DNA from: Celerinatantimonas diazotrophica
GTDB taxonomy: Bacteria; Pseudomonadota; Gammaproteobacteria; Enterobacterales; Celerinatantimonadaceae
Length of the DNA: 64,000 nt
Assembly: GCF_004339545.1 (NCBI RefSeq)
Contig: NZ_SMGD01000015.1
Coordinates: 68,859 to 132,858, forward strand
Direction: 5' to 3'
A program made the position numbers and the translations under genes. Shown here one piece after another: positions 37,806 to 47,103 of this stretch; position 1 is the stretch's first letter, and each line of letters opens with the position of its first letter. The notes under the pieces were generated by a model. That model searched no databases and was not told the origin of the DNA. It saw nothing but the letters and a program-made list of their open reading frames with translations.

Positions 37806-38564
37806 TTAAAATGGCCATAAGCTTCCATTAAATAAGCGTGATAACCAACCTTGAGTTTGGGTATTTGCTTGATCGCCTGTTCCGCTAAACTCAATGCGTG
37901 CATCTGCCACCTGCGATGAGTCAACAGTATTCCCCTCTGTGACATCTTTAGGGCGAATAATTCCGGTTAAACGGATATATTCTTTACCGTTGTTAATGAC
38001 CAACCATTTTTCACCTCGAACGACGAGATTGCCGTTATTGAGAACATCAATCACTGATACGGTGATTTTTCCGCTCAGAGTATGGCTTTGGGCAGAGTTG
38101 GCTTTACCGTCAAAATTCTGTGACTGCTTCATCCCGAGTTCAACAGTATTACCATTAACGGTGAGTTTCCCGCCAGGGACGGTAATTGGATCGAGATTGT
38201 AGTCATTGTTATGAGACATATCGGTGGTTGCCGATTTTTGAGCTGAAGCTGACTCAGTTAATACCACTGTGACCGTATCACCGACAGAGTAAGCAGGCTC
38301 ATAACTATATAAACTGGTTGATGTCGACGGATTAAATGCCGAACCTGTTGGAATCACATGTTTCGGTTTAGGCGCTGGATCTACAGGGGCATAAAAAGGG
38401 TCATTCGGCACAGGTGAGTGATCATCGGTTGAAGTGGTGACCTGCCGCTGGCTATTGTCGACTTTCTTTTGCGCATTATCGGCTATTTTCTCACCGGTTT
38501 GCTGCGCGGTGGCACAGCCAGTGAGAATGATGGCCATGGATAAATAAAGCCAATATTTTCCCAT
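37806..38564 (-). CDS. flgH: Flagellar L-ring protein FlgH
   Basis: FlgH is the outer-membrane lipoprotein of the L ring. It has 252 residues, with signal peptide and lipobox LTGC (Cys17). A long Pro/Ser/Asp-rich linker follows (about residues 40-80), which makes it longer than E. coli FlgH (232). The family core is clear: SLYSYEPAYSVGDTVTVVLTES, the KITVSVIDVLNNGNLVVRGEKW block, and the final SQVADARIEFSGTG with WLSRLFNGSLWPF. Normally flgH is between flgG and flgI; here it is coupled to flgT only, which is unusual. DUF1289 and ygfZ lie upstream on the same strand. Confidence 0.92.
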   Translation of the reverse strand: MGKYWLYLSMAIILTGCATAQQTGEKIADNAQKKVDNSQRQVTTSTDDHSPVPNDPFYAPVDPAPKPKHVIPTGSAFNPSTSTSLYSYEPAYSVGDTVTVVLTESASAQKSATTDMSHNNDYNLDPITVPGGKLTVNGNTVELGMKQSQNFDGKANSAQSHTLSGKITVSVIDVLNNGNLVVRGEKWLVINNGKEYIRLTGIIRPKDVTEGNTVDSSQVADARIEFSGTGDQANTQTQGWLSRLFNGSLWPF

Positions 38565-38620
38565 TGTCGATTCCTATTACATCACGTCCGACCACACCTT
38601 TTTGTGGCGGAAAATTGTCG

Positions 38621-38806
38621 CTAGCGGATGTAATGCAGAATCTGTTCCATATATTGTTGTTTACGTTTTACACAACGTTTTAAAATTTCTTTTTGCTGTT
38701 TGTCAGAAGCTTTTTGCCAGCCAGTAATTTCATTTAGATGGCGAAAACATCCCATACAAATATCATCATGATTCAGCGTACAATGGCGAATACAAGGCGA
38801 GTGCAT
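38621..38806 (-). CDS. DUF1289 family small Cys-rich protein
   Basis: The 61-residue protein has the DUF1289 pattern SPCIRHCTLNHDDICMGCFR with Cys5, Cys9, Cys17 and Cys20, followed by EITGW, and a basic helical C-terminus. Four conserved Cys suggest a zinc or Fe-S site. The ATG has GGAG eight bases upstream. Homologues such as E. coli YdhL have no known function. It sits 41 bases after ygfZ on the same strand; since YgfZ acts in Fe-S metabolism, an Fe-S link is tempting but inferred. Confidence 0.82.
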   Translation of the reverse strand: MHSPCIRHCTLNHDDICMGCFRHLNEITGWQKASDKQQKEILKRCVKRKQQYMEQILHYIR

Positions 38807-38847
38807 GAGATGTCTCCTTTTTGACTACTGCTAGTACCGTTTCGGCG

Positions 38848-39792
38848 TTACGACTCATCTAAAGAATAAGGTAGATGGGCCAATGTCAGGTGACTTTGCG
38901 GTTGACCTTCAAGGCGATATGACTGATCTGCTTCGCTGTCTTTTCGGACCACAGCCAGAACCTCGGTATAGCCGTCGTCCTGACGATAACTATTGATCAC
39001 TGTGCCGCAGCGCCGCCAGTTACCATTCAGTGACATTTCAAGATCACAGCCATTTTCAATTTCTTGTGATGATTGACCGACAAAGCGCATCGTTGCCCGT
39101 TTATTGGTGCCACGATATTTCGCTCGTGCGACAATTTCTTGTCCAGTATAGCATCCCTTGGTAAAGCTAATGGCATTCAGTAGATGCAGATTGAGCGCCT
39201 GCGGGATAAATTCCTGACTCGTTCGCTCAGATAAACTAGGTAATCCGGCGGCAATATCGAGCCCTTGCCATAACTTATTCAAAGAGCCTTCATTGATCGA
39301 GAGTTGTTGCGCCTGTTCTGTGGAGATAATTAACAGATAGCGCATCGGCTGTCCGACATAGCTTAGGCAATAACCATTTTCTAAAAGACCACCTTGAGCC
39401 GCAATAGCGGCTCCAAAATGTTGCTCAATAAACCCTTTGGCTTGTTTCCCGATGACAGCGACTACGCAAAATTGTGCTTCAGGTTCAATGTTAACCTTTG
39501 AAAATACGCTATATTTCTTTAATTCGGGGAGTTGAACTGTCTCGGCTGATGTAGGCTGTAACATCCAAATCCATTCGCCTGCATTAATAAGACGAAGGAT
39601 GGACCAGAGTTTACCTTTTGGATCACAGTGGCCTGATAACGTCTGAGCTCCGTGGGGCAGTCCCTGAATATCAGCTGTTAATTGTCCTTGCAAGTAAGTT
39701 TGTCGGTCTGCGCCACTGATACGAGTTAATGACCAATCAGTCAACGGACCAACGCGCAAATTTTCAAATGTTGATAATTTGTCTAATTCCAC
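38848..39792 (-). CDS. ygfZ: Folate-dependent Fe-S/tRNA-modification protein YgfZ
   Basis: YgfZ is a folate-binding protein needed for Fe-S enzymes such as MiaB (tRNA thiolation). I start it at the GTG at 39792, with GGGAG eight bases upstream; the frame reaches a TTG at 39807 with no ribosome site. At 314 residues it has YLQGQLTADI near the N-terminus and the family signature KGCYTGQEIVARAKYRG with its essential Cys near residue 225. It is divergent from sdhE, as in E. coli. Confidence 0.93.
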   Translation of the reverse strand: MELDKLSTFENLRVGPLTDWSLTRISGADRQTYLQGQLTADIQGLPHGAQTLSGHCDPKGKLWSILRLINAGEWIWMLQPTSAETVQLPELKKYSVFSKVNIEPEAQFCVVAVIGKQAKGFIEQHFGAAIAAQGGLLENGYCLSYVGQPMRYLLIISTEQAQQLSINEGSLNKLWQGLDIAAGLPSLSERTSQEFIPQALNLHLLNAISFTKGCYTGQEIVARAKYRGTNKRATMRFVGQSSQEIENGCDLEMSLNGNWRRCGTVINSYRQDDGYTEVLAVVRKDSEADQSYRLEGQPQSHLTLAHLPYSLDES

Positions 39793-40026
39793 TTTTCTTG
39801 CTCCCAATTCATTGGTTTCATATGGGTCAATGTTATAGTGATGGTATATTGCTCAGCAGCGTTTGTCAGCCATTGTCTAGGAGCTTTTAGCTTTTCAGTT
39901 CTAGCGCATGTGAAGTTTAGCCGATTTTTGACGAAAGCCTTAAATCTGGCTTAGTGTGTTAAAAAAATATGACCGAACAGATGCCATTGAACAAACGTTG
40001 ACCAATATTTTTTATAAGGAACATTC

Positions 40027-40299
40027 ATGGATACTTCGTTAGAAAAATCCCGCTTGTTATGGGCTTGTCGCAGAGGCATGTTAGAGCTTGATGTTCTCCT
40101 GCAGCCGTATGTAGAGAACTGCTATGAACACCTTGCTAAAGAACAACAGCAGCTGTTTTGTCGGTTGTTAGAATGTGATGATCCAGATTTATTCAGTTGG
40201 TTTATGCGTCATCGCCAGTGTCCTGATGAACAATTAGGTAAGATGATTGATGCTATCTTGCGCTACAACAACACACATCGCCCTGCTTTATCCAAGTGA
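40027..40299 (+). CDS. sdhE: FAD assembly factor SdhE
   Basis: Helps covalent flavinylation of succinate dehydrogenase and fumarate reductase flavoproteins. The 90-residue protein has the RGMLELD motif at 16-22 and the DPDLFSWFMR block near residue 57. The ATG has AAGGA eight bases upstream. Its 3' end overlaps ygfX by 50 bases. Divergence from ygfZ is the conserved arrangement. Confidence 0.95.
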   Translation: MDTSLEKSRLLWACRRGMLELDVLLQPYVENCYEHLAKEQQQLFCRLLECDDPDLFSWFMRHRQCPDEQLGKMIDAILRYNNTHRPALSK

Positions 40300-40636
40300 T
40301 CACGTCAAGCGTCTCGGGGTTTGGCTAAGTCTGGGGTGGGCTTTAGGGCTCTATCTGTATCAGGCTAATTTGTGGCTATGGTTGGGGTGGAGCATCACCG
40401 CCGTTTTTGCTTATTGTTCCATAAAGTTGCCTGTGCCGCGCTATTTGGTGATTCGAGCGAATCAAATATGGATTGATCAACATTGTTATACGATTGATCC
40501 TCGATCGCGTGTAGGACTGGGATTTTGTTGGCTTTGTTTATGTGCAAACAACCGTCGACGTTCTCTTTTAGTATTTGCCGATATGTTGGATAAAATAAGT
40601 TATCGGCGTTTGTGTTTTTCATTATTGCGTGCTTGA
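40250..40636 (+). CDS. ygfX: YgfX/CptA family membrane protein
   Basis: About 128 residues with two adjacent transmembrane helices (about residues 22-60, VWLSLGWALGLYLYQANLW and the following segment) and a basic cytoplasmic part (RVGLGFCWLCLCANNRRRSLLVF). In E. coli the gene follows sdhE with overlap and the product has been described as a toxin-like inhibitor of cytoskeletal proteins. The ATG at 40250 lies inside sdhE, so translation is coupled; a TTG at 40247 directly precedes it. Sequence of the family is poorly conserved, so the name rests on position and topology. Confidence 0.75.
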   Translation: MLSCATTTHIALLYPSDHVKRLGVWLSLGWALGLYLYQANLWLWLGWSITAVFAYCSIKLPVPRYLVIRANQIWIDQHCYTIDPRSRVGLGFCWLCLCANNRRRSLLVFADMLDKISYRRLCFSLLRA

Positions 40637-40829
40637 TACCCTAACTTGGTAAACTATTGTTAAATGATTGGAAGTCGTTGCTAATTTAGGTATGCTCGCA
40701 ATTTTGATTTGGATGCAGCTAAAGGCTCGTTTTGGCAAATGTTTTTGAGGTTAGGTGAGCGGCTGTGTATCTTTACGGTATGTTTTGTTAAGAATCGTAA
40801 ATTTTTTTAAATTTAATTTAATTAGAAGA

Positions 40830-40856
40830 GAACTTTCTTGAGCAATCGTAGTCATA
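40830..40856 (+). promoter_or_regulatory. Sigma-E-type promoter upstream of rpoE
   Basis: The -35 element GAACTT (40830-40835) and the -10-like TCATA (40852-40856) are separated by 16 bases, the arrangement of known RpoE promoters, including the autoregulated rpoE promoter of E. coli. Transcription would start about 55 bases before rpoE. Autoregulation is inferred. Confidence 0.65.
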
Positions 40857-40921
40857 TTAAGTGTTCACGTTGGCAATTTGTTGTCGTGGCTGTTATTTGT
40901 GGGGATAGCCACGCGGAATGA
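40838..40921 (+). CDS. Possible rpoE leader peptide (RseD-like position)
   Basis: A 27-codon frame opens at a TTG at 40838, nine bases after AGAAGAG, and ends in a TGA overlapping the rpoE ATG as ATGA. The product has Val/Ile-rich and Cys residues (WQFVVVAVICGDSHAE). Position and overlap resemble the rseD leader upstream of rpoE in E. coli, which couples translation to rpoE, though the sequence is shorter and unlike it. The sigma-E promoter lies within it, so only transcripts from upstream promoters would carry it. Confidence 0.4.
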   Translation: MSNRSHIKCSRWQFVVVAVICGDSHAE

Positions 40922-41499
40922 AACAACATCAGTGGACAGATCAAACTCTTGTCGAACGGATCCAACAAGGCGATAAGCAGGCATTTAATTTGTTGGTTGG
41001 AAAATACCAACATAAAGTTGCCGGATTGGTTGCAAAGTATGTCAACAGTTCTGGTGATGTTGCCGATGTTACCCAAGAAGCTTTTATTAAAGCTTATCGG
41101 GCGTTGCCTAATTTTCGTGGTGAGAGTGCGTTCTACACTTGGTTGTATCGTATTGCCGTTAATACGGCTAAAAATTACATCGTGGCACAGGGAAGGCGTC
41201 CCCCAGCGAATGATATTGACGTAAATGACGCAGAATTTTATGACGGCGGGGAAGTGATGCATGAAAGCTCCACGCCAGAATCTGTGCTGCTTACAGATGA
41301 AATTCGTCAGGTTGTTTTTACCACAATTGAACAGTTACCTGATGAATTGCGAACAGCAATTACACTGCGTGAGATAGACGGAATGAGCTATGATGAAATT
41401 GCTCAAATTATGGAATGTCCTGTAGGGACCGTCAGATCACGTATTTTTCGAGCTCGAGAAGCGATTGATAAACAGATCCAGCCGTTAATGAGACGGTAA
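40918..41499 (+). CDS. rpoE: RNA polymerase sigma-E factor
   Basis: Extracytoplasmic-function sigma factor for envelope stress. The 193 residues align without gaps of note to E. coli RpoE: region 2 with KAFNLLVGKYQHKV and SAFYTWLYRIAVNTAKNYIV, and region 4 with GMSYDEIAQIMECPVGTVRS. It is the first gene of rpoE-rseA-rseB-rseC, followed by lepA-lepB-rnc-era-recO-acpS in the same direction. The promoter motif upstream implies autoregulation. It is held inactive by RseA until proteolysis. Confidence 0.98.
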   Translation: MKQHQWTDQTLVERIQQGDKQAFNLLVGKYQHKVAGLVAKYVNSSGDVADVTQEAFIKAYRALPNFRGESAFYTWLYRIAVNTAKNYIVAQGRRPPANDIDVNDAEFYDGGEVMHESSTPESVLLTDEIRQVVFTTIEQLPDELRTAITLREIDGMSYDEIAQIMECPVGTVRSRIFRAREAIDKQIQPLMRR

Positions 41500-41514
41500 C
41501 TGAAGGGAAATTTT

Positions 41515-42090
41515 ATGGTCGATAAAGACGAACAACTCTCAGCACTGATCGACAGCGAGTTAAAGGATGAACATGCATTGCAATCGTTAGTATGTGATAG
41601 TCAAGGTTGCCAAAAGTGGCAACGCTATCATTTAGTGGGCGATATTATGCGTGGCGGTGATTTACCCAGTTCTCTTAATCTGGATCTTAGTGATAGTATT
41701 GCTAAAGCATTGGAGAAAGAAGCCAGTTATAATGCATTTGCCCCAGCAAATGATAGTGGTGTTGAACAAACAACTGAGTCGGTCAGCTGGCTTAAACAGT
41801 TGCCAGTCGCAAATTGGTTTAAAGGGGTTGGTCAATATGCGATTGCTGCATCAGTTGCTGTAATATCGATTTTAGGGGTGCAACATTATCAGCAGTCTTC
41901 GTCACAATCTGCTAATGGTAGTCAGCCTTTACAGGTATTGGATACGGTTCCGATTGGTGGCACGGTTGCCCCGGTTAGTTTAGAGACGCATTTTTCGAAT
42001 AAGTTAACTCAGAAACAGTGGCTCGAACAACGTAAGGAAATTGCGGCTTTCTTGCAGGATCATCAACTGCAGCAACGTCAAGATAATTAG
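41515..42090 (+). CDS. rseA: Sigma-E anti-sigma factor RseA
   Basis: Binds RpoE on the cytoplasmic side of the inner membrane and is cleaved by DegS and RseP on envelope stress. The 191-residue protein has the N-terminal anti-sigma domain (EQLSALIDSELKDE; WQRYHLVGDIMRG), one transmembrane helix at about 106-123 (QYAIAASVAVISILGVQHY), and a Gln/Ser-rich periplasmic tail that binds RseB. It follows rpoE by 15 bases. Confidence 0.95.
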   Translation: MVDKDEQLSALIDSELKDEHALQSLVCDSQGCQKWQRYHLVGDIMRGGDLPSSLNLDLSDSIAKALEKEASYNAFAPANDSGVEQTTESVSWLKQLPVANWFKGVGQYAIAASVAVISILGVQHYQQSSSQSANGSQPLQVLDTVPIGGTVAPVSLETHFSNKLTQKQWLEQRKEIAAFLQDHQLQQRQDN

Positions 42091-42095
42091 GTTAT

Positions 42096-43181
42096 ATGCA
42101 TTATCGGATTTTTTTTGTATGCCTGTTGGCTTTGTTAAGTACACAGGTTATTGCTTCTCCAAACTTAGGAGAAAAATCACCTGCTAAGCTTTATTCTCAT
42201 GAACCGTCTATCCCTTCGCGTCAGTCATCATCTTCGGCCAGTCAGACATCTGACAAAAGCAATCCTAAAACACTTTTAAGCCAGTTTCAAAAAGCATATC
42301 ACCATGATAATTATGAGCTTTCATATATTCGGGTACGTCAAGGCAGCATTGAGCCAATGCGCCTATTTCACGGTGTGATCCATGGGGTTGAAGTGGTTCA
42401 CCGTATTCATCTGAATGGTCCAGTGCGGGAAACGGTTCGTCGAGGCGATCAAGTTGCGCATTATACTTTTGGTCATTCGGCTTATTCGGTGAAGGCTTCG
42501 CGGATGTCAGGGATGATGGATACATTGGGTGATATTTCGTTATCCCATTTGATGGCTAATTATGATTTAGTGGTTTCAGGAAAAGGTCGCGTCGCAGGAC
42601 GAGTGACACAGGTCATTCGAATTATTCCTAAGCATGACCGATTATATGGTTTATATTTGTGGCTGGATGAAACGAGCCATCTTCCTCTTCGAATCGATAT
42701 TGTTGACCGTCATGGAAACCTAGTTGAGCAGCAGATGGCTTTGGATTTAGTCTTATTTGCCAAGCCAACCCGGTGGATGGAAAAACTGTCATCGATTGAT
42801 TTACCCGCGATATCCGATCCGGAGTCGACGAATAAGCCCAGTGATGTCAAATGGCATGTAGGTTGGATGCCAATGGGGATGCATATTGTTAGTCAAAATC
42901 AACATGTTCTGCCCATTACCAAACAGCATGTTAATTATTTGAAACTGAGTGATGGTTTATTTGATGTGTCGGTCTATGCGTATCCGGCGGGCGGTAATCA
43001 AATATTGCAGGGAGAAATTGTTCGTCAAGGAGCCACTTCTTTACATTCGGTCGTCAATGATGGGATGGAAGTGACTGTTGTCGGAGAAGTTCCTCCACAA
43101 ACGGCTACTTTAATTGCGCAATCTGTTACACTGTCGTCCTCCAAGACGGGGAATAATGCGCAGGAGGTAAGCCATGACTGA
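42096..43181 (+). CDS. rseB: Sigma-E regulatory protein RseB
   Basis: Periplasmic protein that protects RseA from DegS and senses lipopolysaccharide. It has 361 residues with a signal peptide (RIFFVCLLALLSTQVIAS), an RseB N-terminal lipid-binding-like domain (ELSYIRVRQGSIEPMRLFHG; GLYLWLDETSHLPLRIDIVD), and a C-terminal RseA-binding domain (VKWHVGWMPMGM; DGLFDVSVYAY). It starts five bases after rseA and overlaps rseC by eight. The mature N-terminus carries an extra Ser/Pro-rich segment of about 40 residues. Confidence 0.95.
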   Translation: MHYRIFFVCLLALLSTQVIASPNLGEKSPAKLYSHEPSIPSRQSSSSASQTSDKSNPKTLLSQFQKAYHHDNYELSYIRVRQGSIEPMRLFHGVIHGVEVVHRIHLNGPVRETVRRGDQVAHYTFGHSAYSVKASRMSGMMDTLGDISLSHLMANYDLVVSGKGRVAGRVTQVIRIIPKHDRLYGLYLWLDETSHLPLRIDIVDRHGNLVEQQMALDLVLFAKPTRWMEKLSSIDLPAISDPESTNKPSDVKWHVGWMPMGMHIVSQNQHVLPITKQHVNYLKLSDGLFDVSVYAYPAGGNQILQGEIVRQGATSLHSVVNDGMEVTVVGEVPPQTATLIAQSVTLSSSKTGNNAQEVSHD

Positions 43182-43626
43182 TGTCGATAATATGGTCACT
43201 GAAACGGCTCTGGTTGTTGATGTCGAAAAAGATTATGCATGGGTTGAATGTGTTAGCCGCAGTGCGTGTGGCCAGTGTCATGCTGCCGATAGTTGCGGCA
43301 ACTCTGCGGTTGCTAAAGCGTTTGCCCCTAAAACGCATCGGTTTAAAGTTCGTTTGAAACACCCCGTGATACCGGGGCAACGGATTGAAATTGGTTTGCC
43401 TGCGCAAAGTTTGGTTCGTAGTGCAATGCTGGTGTATCTGTTACCACTGGTGACTATGGTGATCGGCGTTATACTTGCAGCGGTATTTTTTGGCAGTAGT
43501 AATAATATTGTACTGGTTGGCTGTATTATCGGGGTGTTAATCGGTTTTTTGCTGGCCCGATTGGGGGCGAAACGATTAAGTCGCCATCGTGAATATGAAC
43601 CGGTCATGTTATCAATTAGCCAGTAA
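43174..43626 (+). CDS. rseC: Sigma-E/SoxR reducer-linked membrane protein RseC
   Basis: The 150-residue inner-membrane protein has the four-Cys cluster (Cys26, 32, 35, 41; ECVSRSACGQCHAADSCG) and two transmembrane helices (SAMLVYLLPLVTMVIGVILA and IVLVGCIIGVLIGFLLA). The family has been linked to SoxR reduction and to thiamine synthesis, as well as weakly to sigma-E. It ends the rpoE-rseABC unit. Confidence 0.93.
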   Translation: MTDVDNMVTETALVVDVEKDYAWVECVSRSACGQCHAADSCGNSAVAKAFAPKTHRFKVRLKHPVIPGQRIEIGLPAQSLVRSAMLVYLLPLVTMVIGVILAAVFFGSSNNIVLVGCIIGVLIGFLLARLGAKRLSRHREYEPVMLSISQ

Positions 43627-43717
43627 ATTTGCGCATTAATAGCCTTAATCAAACAAATCGAGTAAAATTCTCCGCCTTAAGTACATTCCTTTAACGTTGA
43701 GCGAAAGCCTGTATTCC

Positions 43718-45511
43718 ATGAAGCATATTCGTAACTTTTCTATTATTGCCCATATCGACCATGGTAAGTCGACTCTGTCTGATCGTTTAATTCAACATTG
43801 CGGGGGGTTAACTGATCGTGAAATGGCTGAGCAGGTGCTTGATTCAATGGATCTTGAGCGTGAACGCGGGATCACTATTAAAGCGCAGAGCGTCACTTTA
43901 GATTATACCGCGCGTGATGGTGAGACTTATCAGTTGAATTTCATTGATACTCCGGGACATGTCGATTTTTCCTATGAAGTTTCTCGTTCACTAGCTGCCT
44001 GTGAAGGGGCGTTGCTGGTGGTCGATGCCGCTCAGGGCGTTGAAGCCCAAACGCTAGCAAACTGCTATACCGCCATCGATATGGATTTGGAAGTCATTCC
44101 AGTACTCAATAAAATTGACCTGCCTCAGGCCGATCCTGATCGCGTTGCTCACGAAATTGAAGATATTGTGGGTATTGATGCGCTCAATGCAACCCATTGT
44201 TCAGCGAAAACCGGGATTGGGATTGAAGATGTTTTAGAAGCGATTGTGACTCAAATTCCGCCCCCAGAAGGGGATTCGGAACAACCGCTACAAGCATTGA
44301 TCGTCGATTCGTGGTTTGACAACTATCAGGGTGTGGTCTCACTGGTTCGGGTTAAAAATGGGGTGATTCGTGCTGGCGACAAAATGAAAGTAATGTCTAC
44401 GGGCGTCTCGCATGTGGTCGATAAAGTTGGTATTTTCACACCGAAGCCAAAAGAGACCGGGGTACTTCACGCCGGGGAAGTTGGATTTGTGATTGCCGGT
44501 ATTAAAGAGATCCACGGTGCACCTGTGGGCGATACCTTGACCATTACTAAGAACCCTACAGAAAAACCACTGCCTGGTTTTAAAAAAGTGAAGCCGCAAG
44601 TTTATGCTGGGCTATTCCCGGTTAGCTCGGATGATTATGAAGCGTTTCGCGATGCTTTGGGTAAATTAAGCCTGAACGATTCATCGTTGTTTTATGAACC
44701 TGAAACATCGGCCGCTCTGGGCTTTGGTTTCCGGTGTGGCTTTTTGGGCATGTTGCACATGGAGATTATTCAAGAACGCTTAGAGCGTGAATATGATCTT
44801 GATTTGATTACAACTGCTCCGACCGTCGTCTATGAGATTTTGCTGACTAATCAGAAAATTGAACATGTGGATAGTCCTGCTAAGTTGCCTCCGATCAATG
44901 ATATCGAAGAGCTACGGGAACCTATTTCTGAAGTGAATATTCTGGTTCCGAAAGAATATTTAGGAAATGTTATCACGTTGTGTGTTGAAAAACGTGGTAT
45001 GCAAACCAACATGGTTTACCATGGTAACCAGGTGGCGCTGAGCTATGAAATTCCTATGGCTGAGGTCGTCTTGGACTTTTTTGATCGACTCAAATCCACC
45101 AGCCGCGGATATGCTTCGCTTGATTATAACTTTAAGCGTTTTGAAGCTTCCGATATGGTCCGAGTTGATATTTTAATTAACGGTGATCGAGTGGATGCAC
45201 TAGCTTTGATTACCCATCGCGATCAGGCTGCTTTTCGAGGTCGCGGGGTTGTTGAAAAAATGAAAGAGTTAATTCCCCGGCAGATGTTTGATATTGCTAT
45301 TCAGGCGGCTATCGGTAACCATATTATCGCTCGCAGTACGGTCAAACAGCTGCGGAAAAATGTCCTGGCTAAATGTTATGGTGGGGATGTCAGTCGTAAG
45401 AAAAAACTACTGGCGAAACAAAAAGAAGGTAAAAAACGTATGAAACAAGTGGGCAATGTGGAAGTTCCTCAAGAAGCTTTCCTTGCCGTATTGCATATCG
45501 GTAAGGATTAA
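43718..45511 (+). CDS. lepA: Elongation factor 4 (LepA)
   Basis: Ribosome-associated GTPase acting in translation under stress and in 30S assembly. From the ATG at 43718 it has 597 residues starting with the family N-terminus [19 protein letters not shown] (G1). The frame extends to a TTG at 43697, without support. Switch and G motifs: [25 protein letters not shown] and NKID. The LepA-specific C-terminal domain contains [20 protein letters not shown]. It is followed by lepB after three bases, the classical operon. Confidence 0.98.
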   Translation: MKHIRNFSIIAHIDHGKSTLSDRLIQHCGGLTDREMAEQVLDSMDLERERGITIKAQSVTLDYTARDGETYQLNFIDTPGHVDFSYEVSRSLAACEGALLVVDAAQGVEAQTLANCYTAIDMDLEVIPVLNKIDLPQADPDRVAHEIEDIVGIDALNATHCSAKTGIGIEDVLEAIVTQIPPPEGDSEQPLQALIVDSWFDNYQGVVSLVRVKNGVIRAGDKMKVMSTGVSHVVDKVGIFTPKPKETGVLHAGEVGFVIAGIKEIHGAPVGDTLTITKNPTEKPLPGFKKVKPQVYAGLFPVSSDDYEAFRDALGKLSLNDSSLFYEPETSAALGFGFRCGFLGMLHMEIIQERLEREYDLDLITTAPTVVYEILLTNQKIEHVDSPAKLPPINDIEELREPISEVNILVPKEYLGNVITLCVEKRGMQTNMVYHGNQVALSYEIPMAEVVLDFFDRLKSTSRGYASLDYNFKRFEASDMVRVDILINGDRVDALALITHRDQAAFRGRGVVEKMKELIPRQMFDIAIQAAIGNHIIARSTVKQLRKNVLAKCYGGDVSRKKKLLAKQKEGKKRMKQVGNVEVPQEAFLAVLHIGKD

Positions 45512-45514
45512 TTC

Positions 45515-46429
45515 ATGGCGGCTTATTTTTCGACTGTTTTAGTTATTGTTACATTGCTCACTGGGATTGTTTGGGCTTTAGATCGTTGGGTTTTTCGTAA
45601 GCAGCGTCAAGCAAAGTTGCGCATTGCTCAAGACTCTGCACAGGGCGAACTGCCTGAAGAGGTTAGGGACGAAATTTTAAAAGAGCCAGGCTGGATTGAA
45701 AACTGTAAATCAGTTTTTCCAGTGATATTGGTAGTGTTGTTGCTGCGTTCGTTTTTATATGAACCGTTTCAAATTCCTTCTGGGTCAATGAAGCCAACGT
45801 TATTAGTTGGTGATTTTATTCTGGTCGAAAAATTTGCCTACGGTTTAAAAGATCCGATTTTTAACGATACGTTAATTCCAACCGGTAAGCCCAAGCGTGG
45901 CGATATTGTTGTGTTTAAATATCCGCGCAATACGAAGCTTGACTACATTAAACGTGTAGTGGGTCTGCCGGGCGATACAGTTATTTATAAAGATAAACAA
46001 CTGACGATTATTCCTAAATGTAATCAAGATAAATGTCCGGCACCGATTAAGGTGACTCGTAAGCTGATTGCGAAAGGTCAGTTCCATGAGTTGGGATATC
46101 CTCTAAATACCTATCGAGAGCAATTGGGTAAGGTTTCACATCTTATCTTGATTAACCCGTATTTAAGGGATAATCCGAGTACATATTTCCAGCAAAGTGG
46201 TACGCCTTCCACTGAATTTATTGTGCCGAATGGTGAATATTTTGTGATGGGCGATAATCGTGATAATAGTGACGATAGTCGCTATTGGGGATTCGTGCCG
46301 TCCCATAATCTGGTAGGGCGGGCAGTTGCGATTTGGATCAGTTTTGAATTTAATCACTCGGCGAACTCTTGGTTGCCAAGTTGGATACCAACCGGTGTTC
46401 GCTTCAATCGGATTGGAGCCATTCATTAA
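45515..46429 (+). CDS. lepB: Signal peptidase I
   Basis: Cleaves signal peptides at the outer face of the inner membrane. The 304-residue protein has two N-terminal transmembrane helices (about residues 4-22 and 67-80), then the catalytic Ser91 in [13 protein letters not shown] and general-base Lys146 in [14 protein letters not shown]; both residue numbers equal those of the E. coli enzyme. [17 protein letters not shown] is the third conserved block. Its stop overlaps the rnc start (TAATG). Confidence 0.98.
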   Translation: MAAYFSTVLVIVTLLTGIVWALDRWVFRKQRQAKLRIAQDSAQGELPEEVRDEILKEPGWIENCKSVFPVILVVLLLRSFLYEPFQIPSGSMKPTLLVGDFILVEKFAYGLKDPIFNDTLIPTGKPKRGDIVVFKYPRNTKLDYIKRVVGLPGDTVIYKDKQLTIIPKCNQDKCPAPIKVTRKLIAKGQFHELGYPLNTYREQLGKVSHLILINPYLRDNPSTYFQQSGTPSTEFIVPNGEYFVMGDNRDNSDDSRYWGFVPSHNLVGRAVAIWISFEFNHSANSWLPSWIPTGVRFNRIGAIH

Positions 46430-47103
46430 TGGTGGATGATAAAGGCCGACTACAACGGTCATTAGGATATACATTTAAAAATAAACAGTTATTGGAGCAG
46501 GCACTGACACATCGTAGTGCCAACTCAGTTCATAATGAACGTTTAGAATTTCTAGGTGATGCCATCTTGAGTTGGGTCATTGCAGATGCACTGTATCTGC
46601 AATTTCCCAAATCACCTGAAGGTGATTTGTCCCGGATGCGGGCCACATTGGTTAAGGGCAAAACATTAGCGGAATTTGGACGCGAATTTCAGTTAGGTGA
46701 TTATCTACGGTTGGGCCCTGGTGAACTTAAAAGTGGCGGGTATCGGCGTGAATCAATTTTAGCAGATGCGGTTGAAGCGCTGATCGGGGCTATCTATTTA
46801 GACAGCGGAACCGATGTCATTCAGCCGTTGCTGCTAAAATGGTATGAAAGTCGACTCTCTACGATAAAGCCGGGTAACGATCAGAAGGATCCGAAAACTC
46901 GATTGCAAGAATATTTGCAAGGACAAAAAAAAGCATTGCCGGAATATGAGGTCGTCGAAGTCAGTGGCGAAGCGCATAACCAGCAGTTTACGGTAAGTTG
47001 CACGACAGAATTAACAGAGTCTGCTATTGAAGGCAAAGGCACCAGTCGGCGAAAGGCCGAGCAAGATGCCGCCCAACGCATACTCAAGGAGTTTGATGCA
47101 TGA
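46429..47103 (+). CDS. rnc: Ribonuclease III
   Basis: Processes rRNA precursors and other double-stranded RNA. From the ATG at 46429 it has 224 residues (E. coli 226). The catalytic signature [13 protein letters not shown] with Glu40 and Asp44 is intact, and [16 protein letters not shown] carries the second acidic pair. A double-stranded RNA-binding domain fills the C-terminus ([26 protein letters not shown]). An upstream in-frame start at 46369 lies inside lepB and is rejected. It overlaps era by four bases. Confidence 0.98.
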   Translation: MVDDKGRLQRSLGYTFKNKQLLEQALTHRSANSVHNERLEFLGDAILSWVIADALYLQFPKSPEGDLSRMRATLVKGKTLAEFGREFQLGDYLRLGPGELKSGGYRRESILADAVEALIGAIYLDSGTDVIQPLLLKWYESRLSTIKPGNDQKDPKTRLQEYLQGQKKALPEYEVVEVSGEAHNQQFTVSCTTELTESAIEGKGTSRRKAEQDAAQRILKEFDA

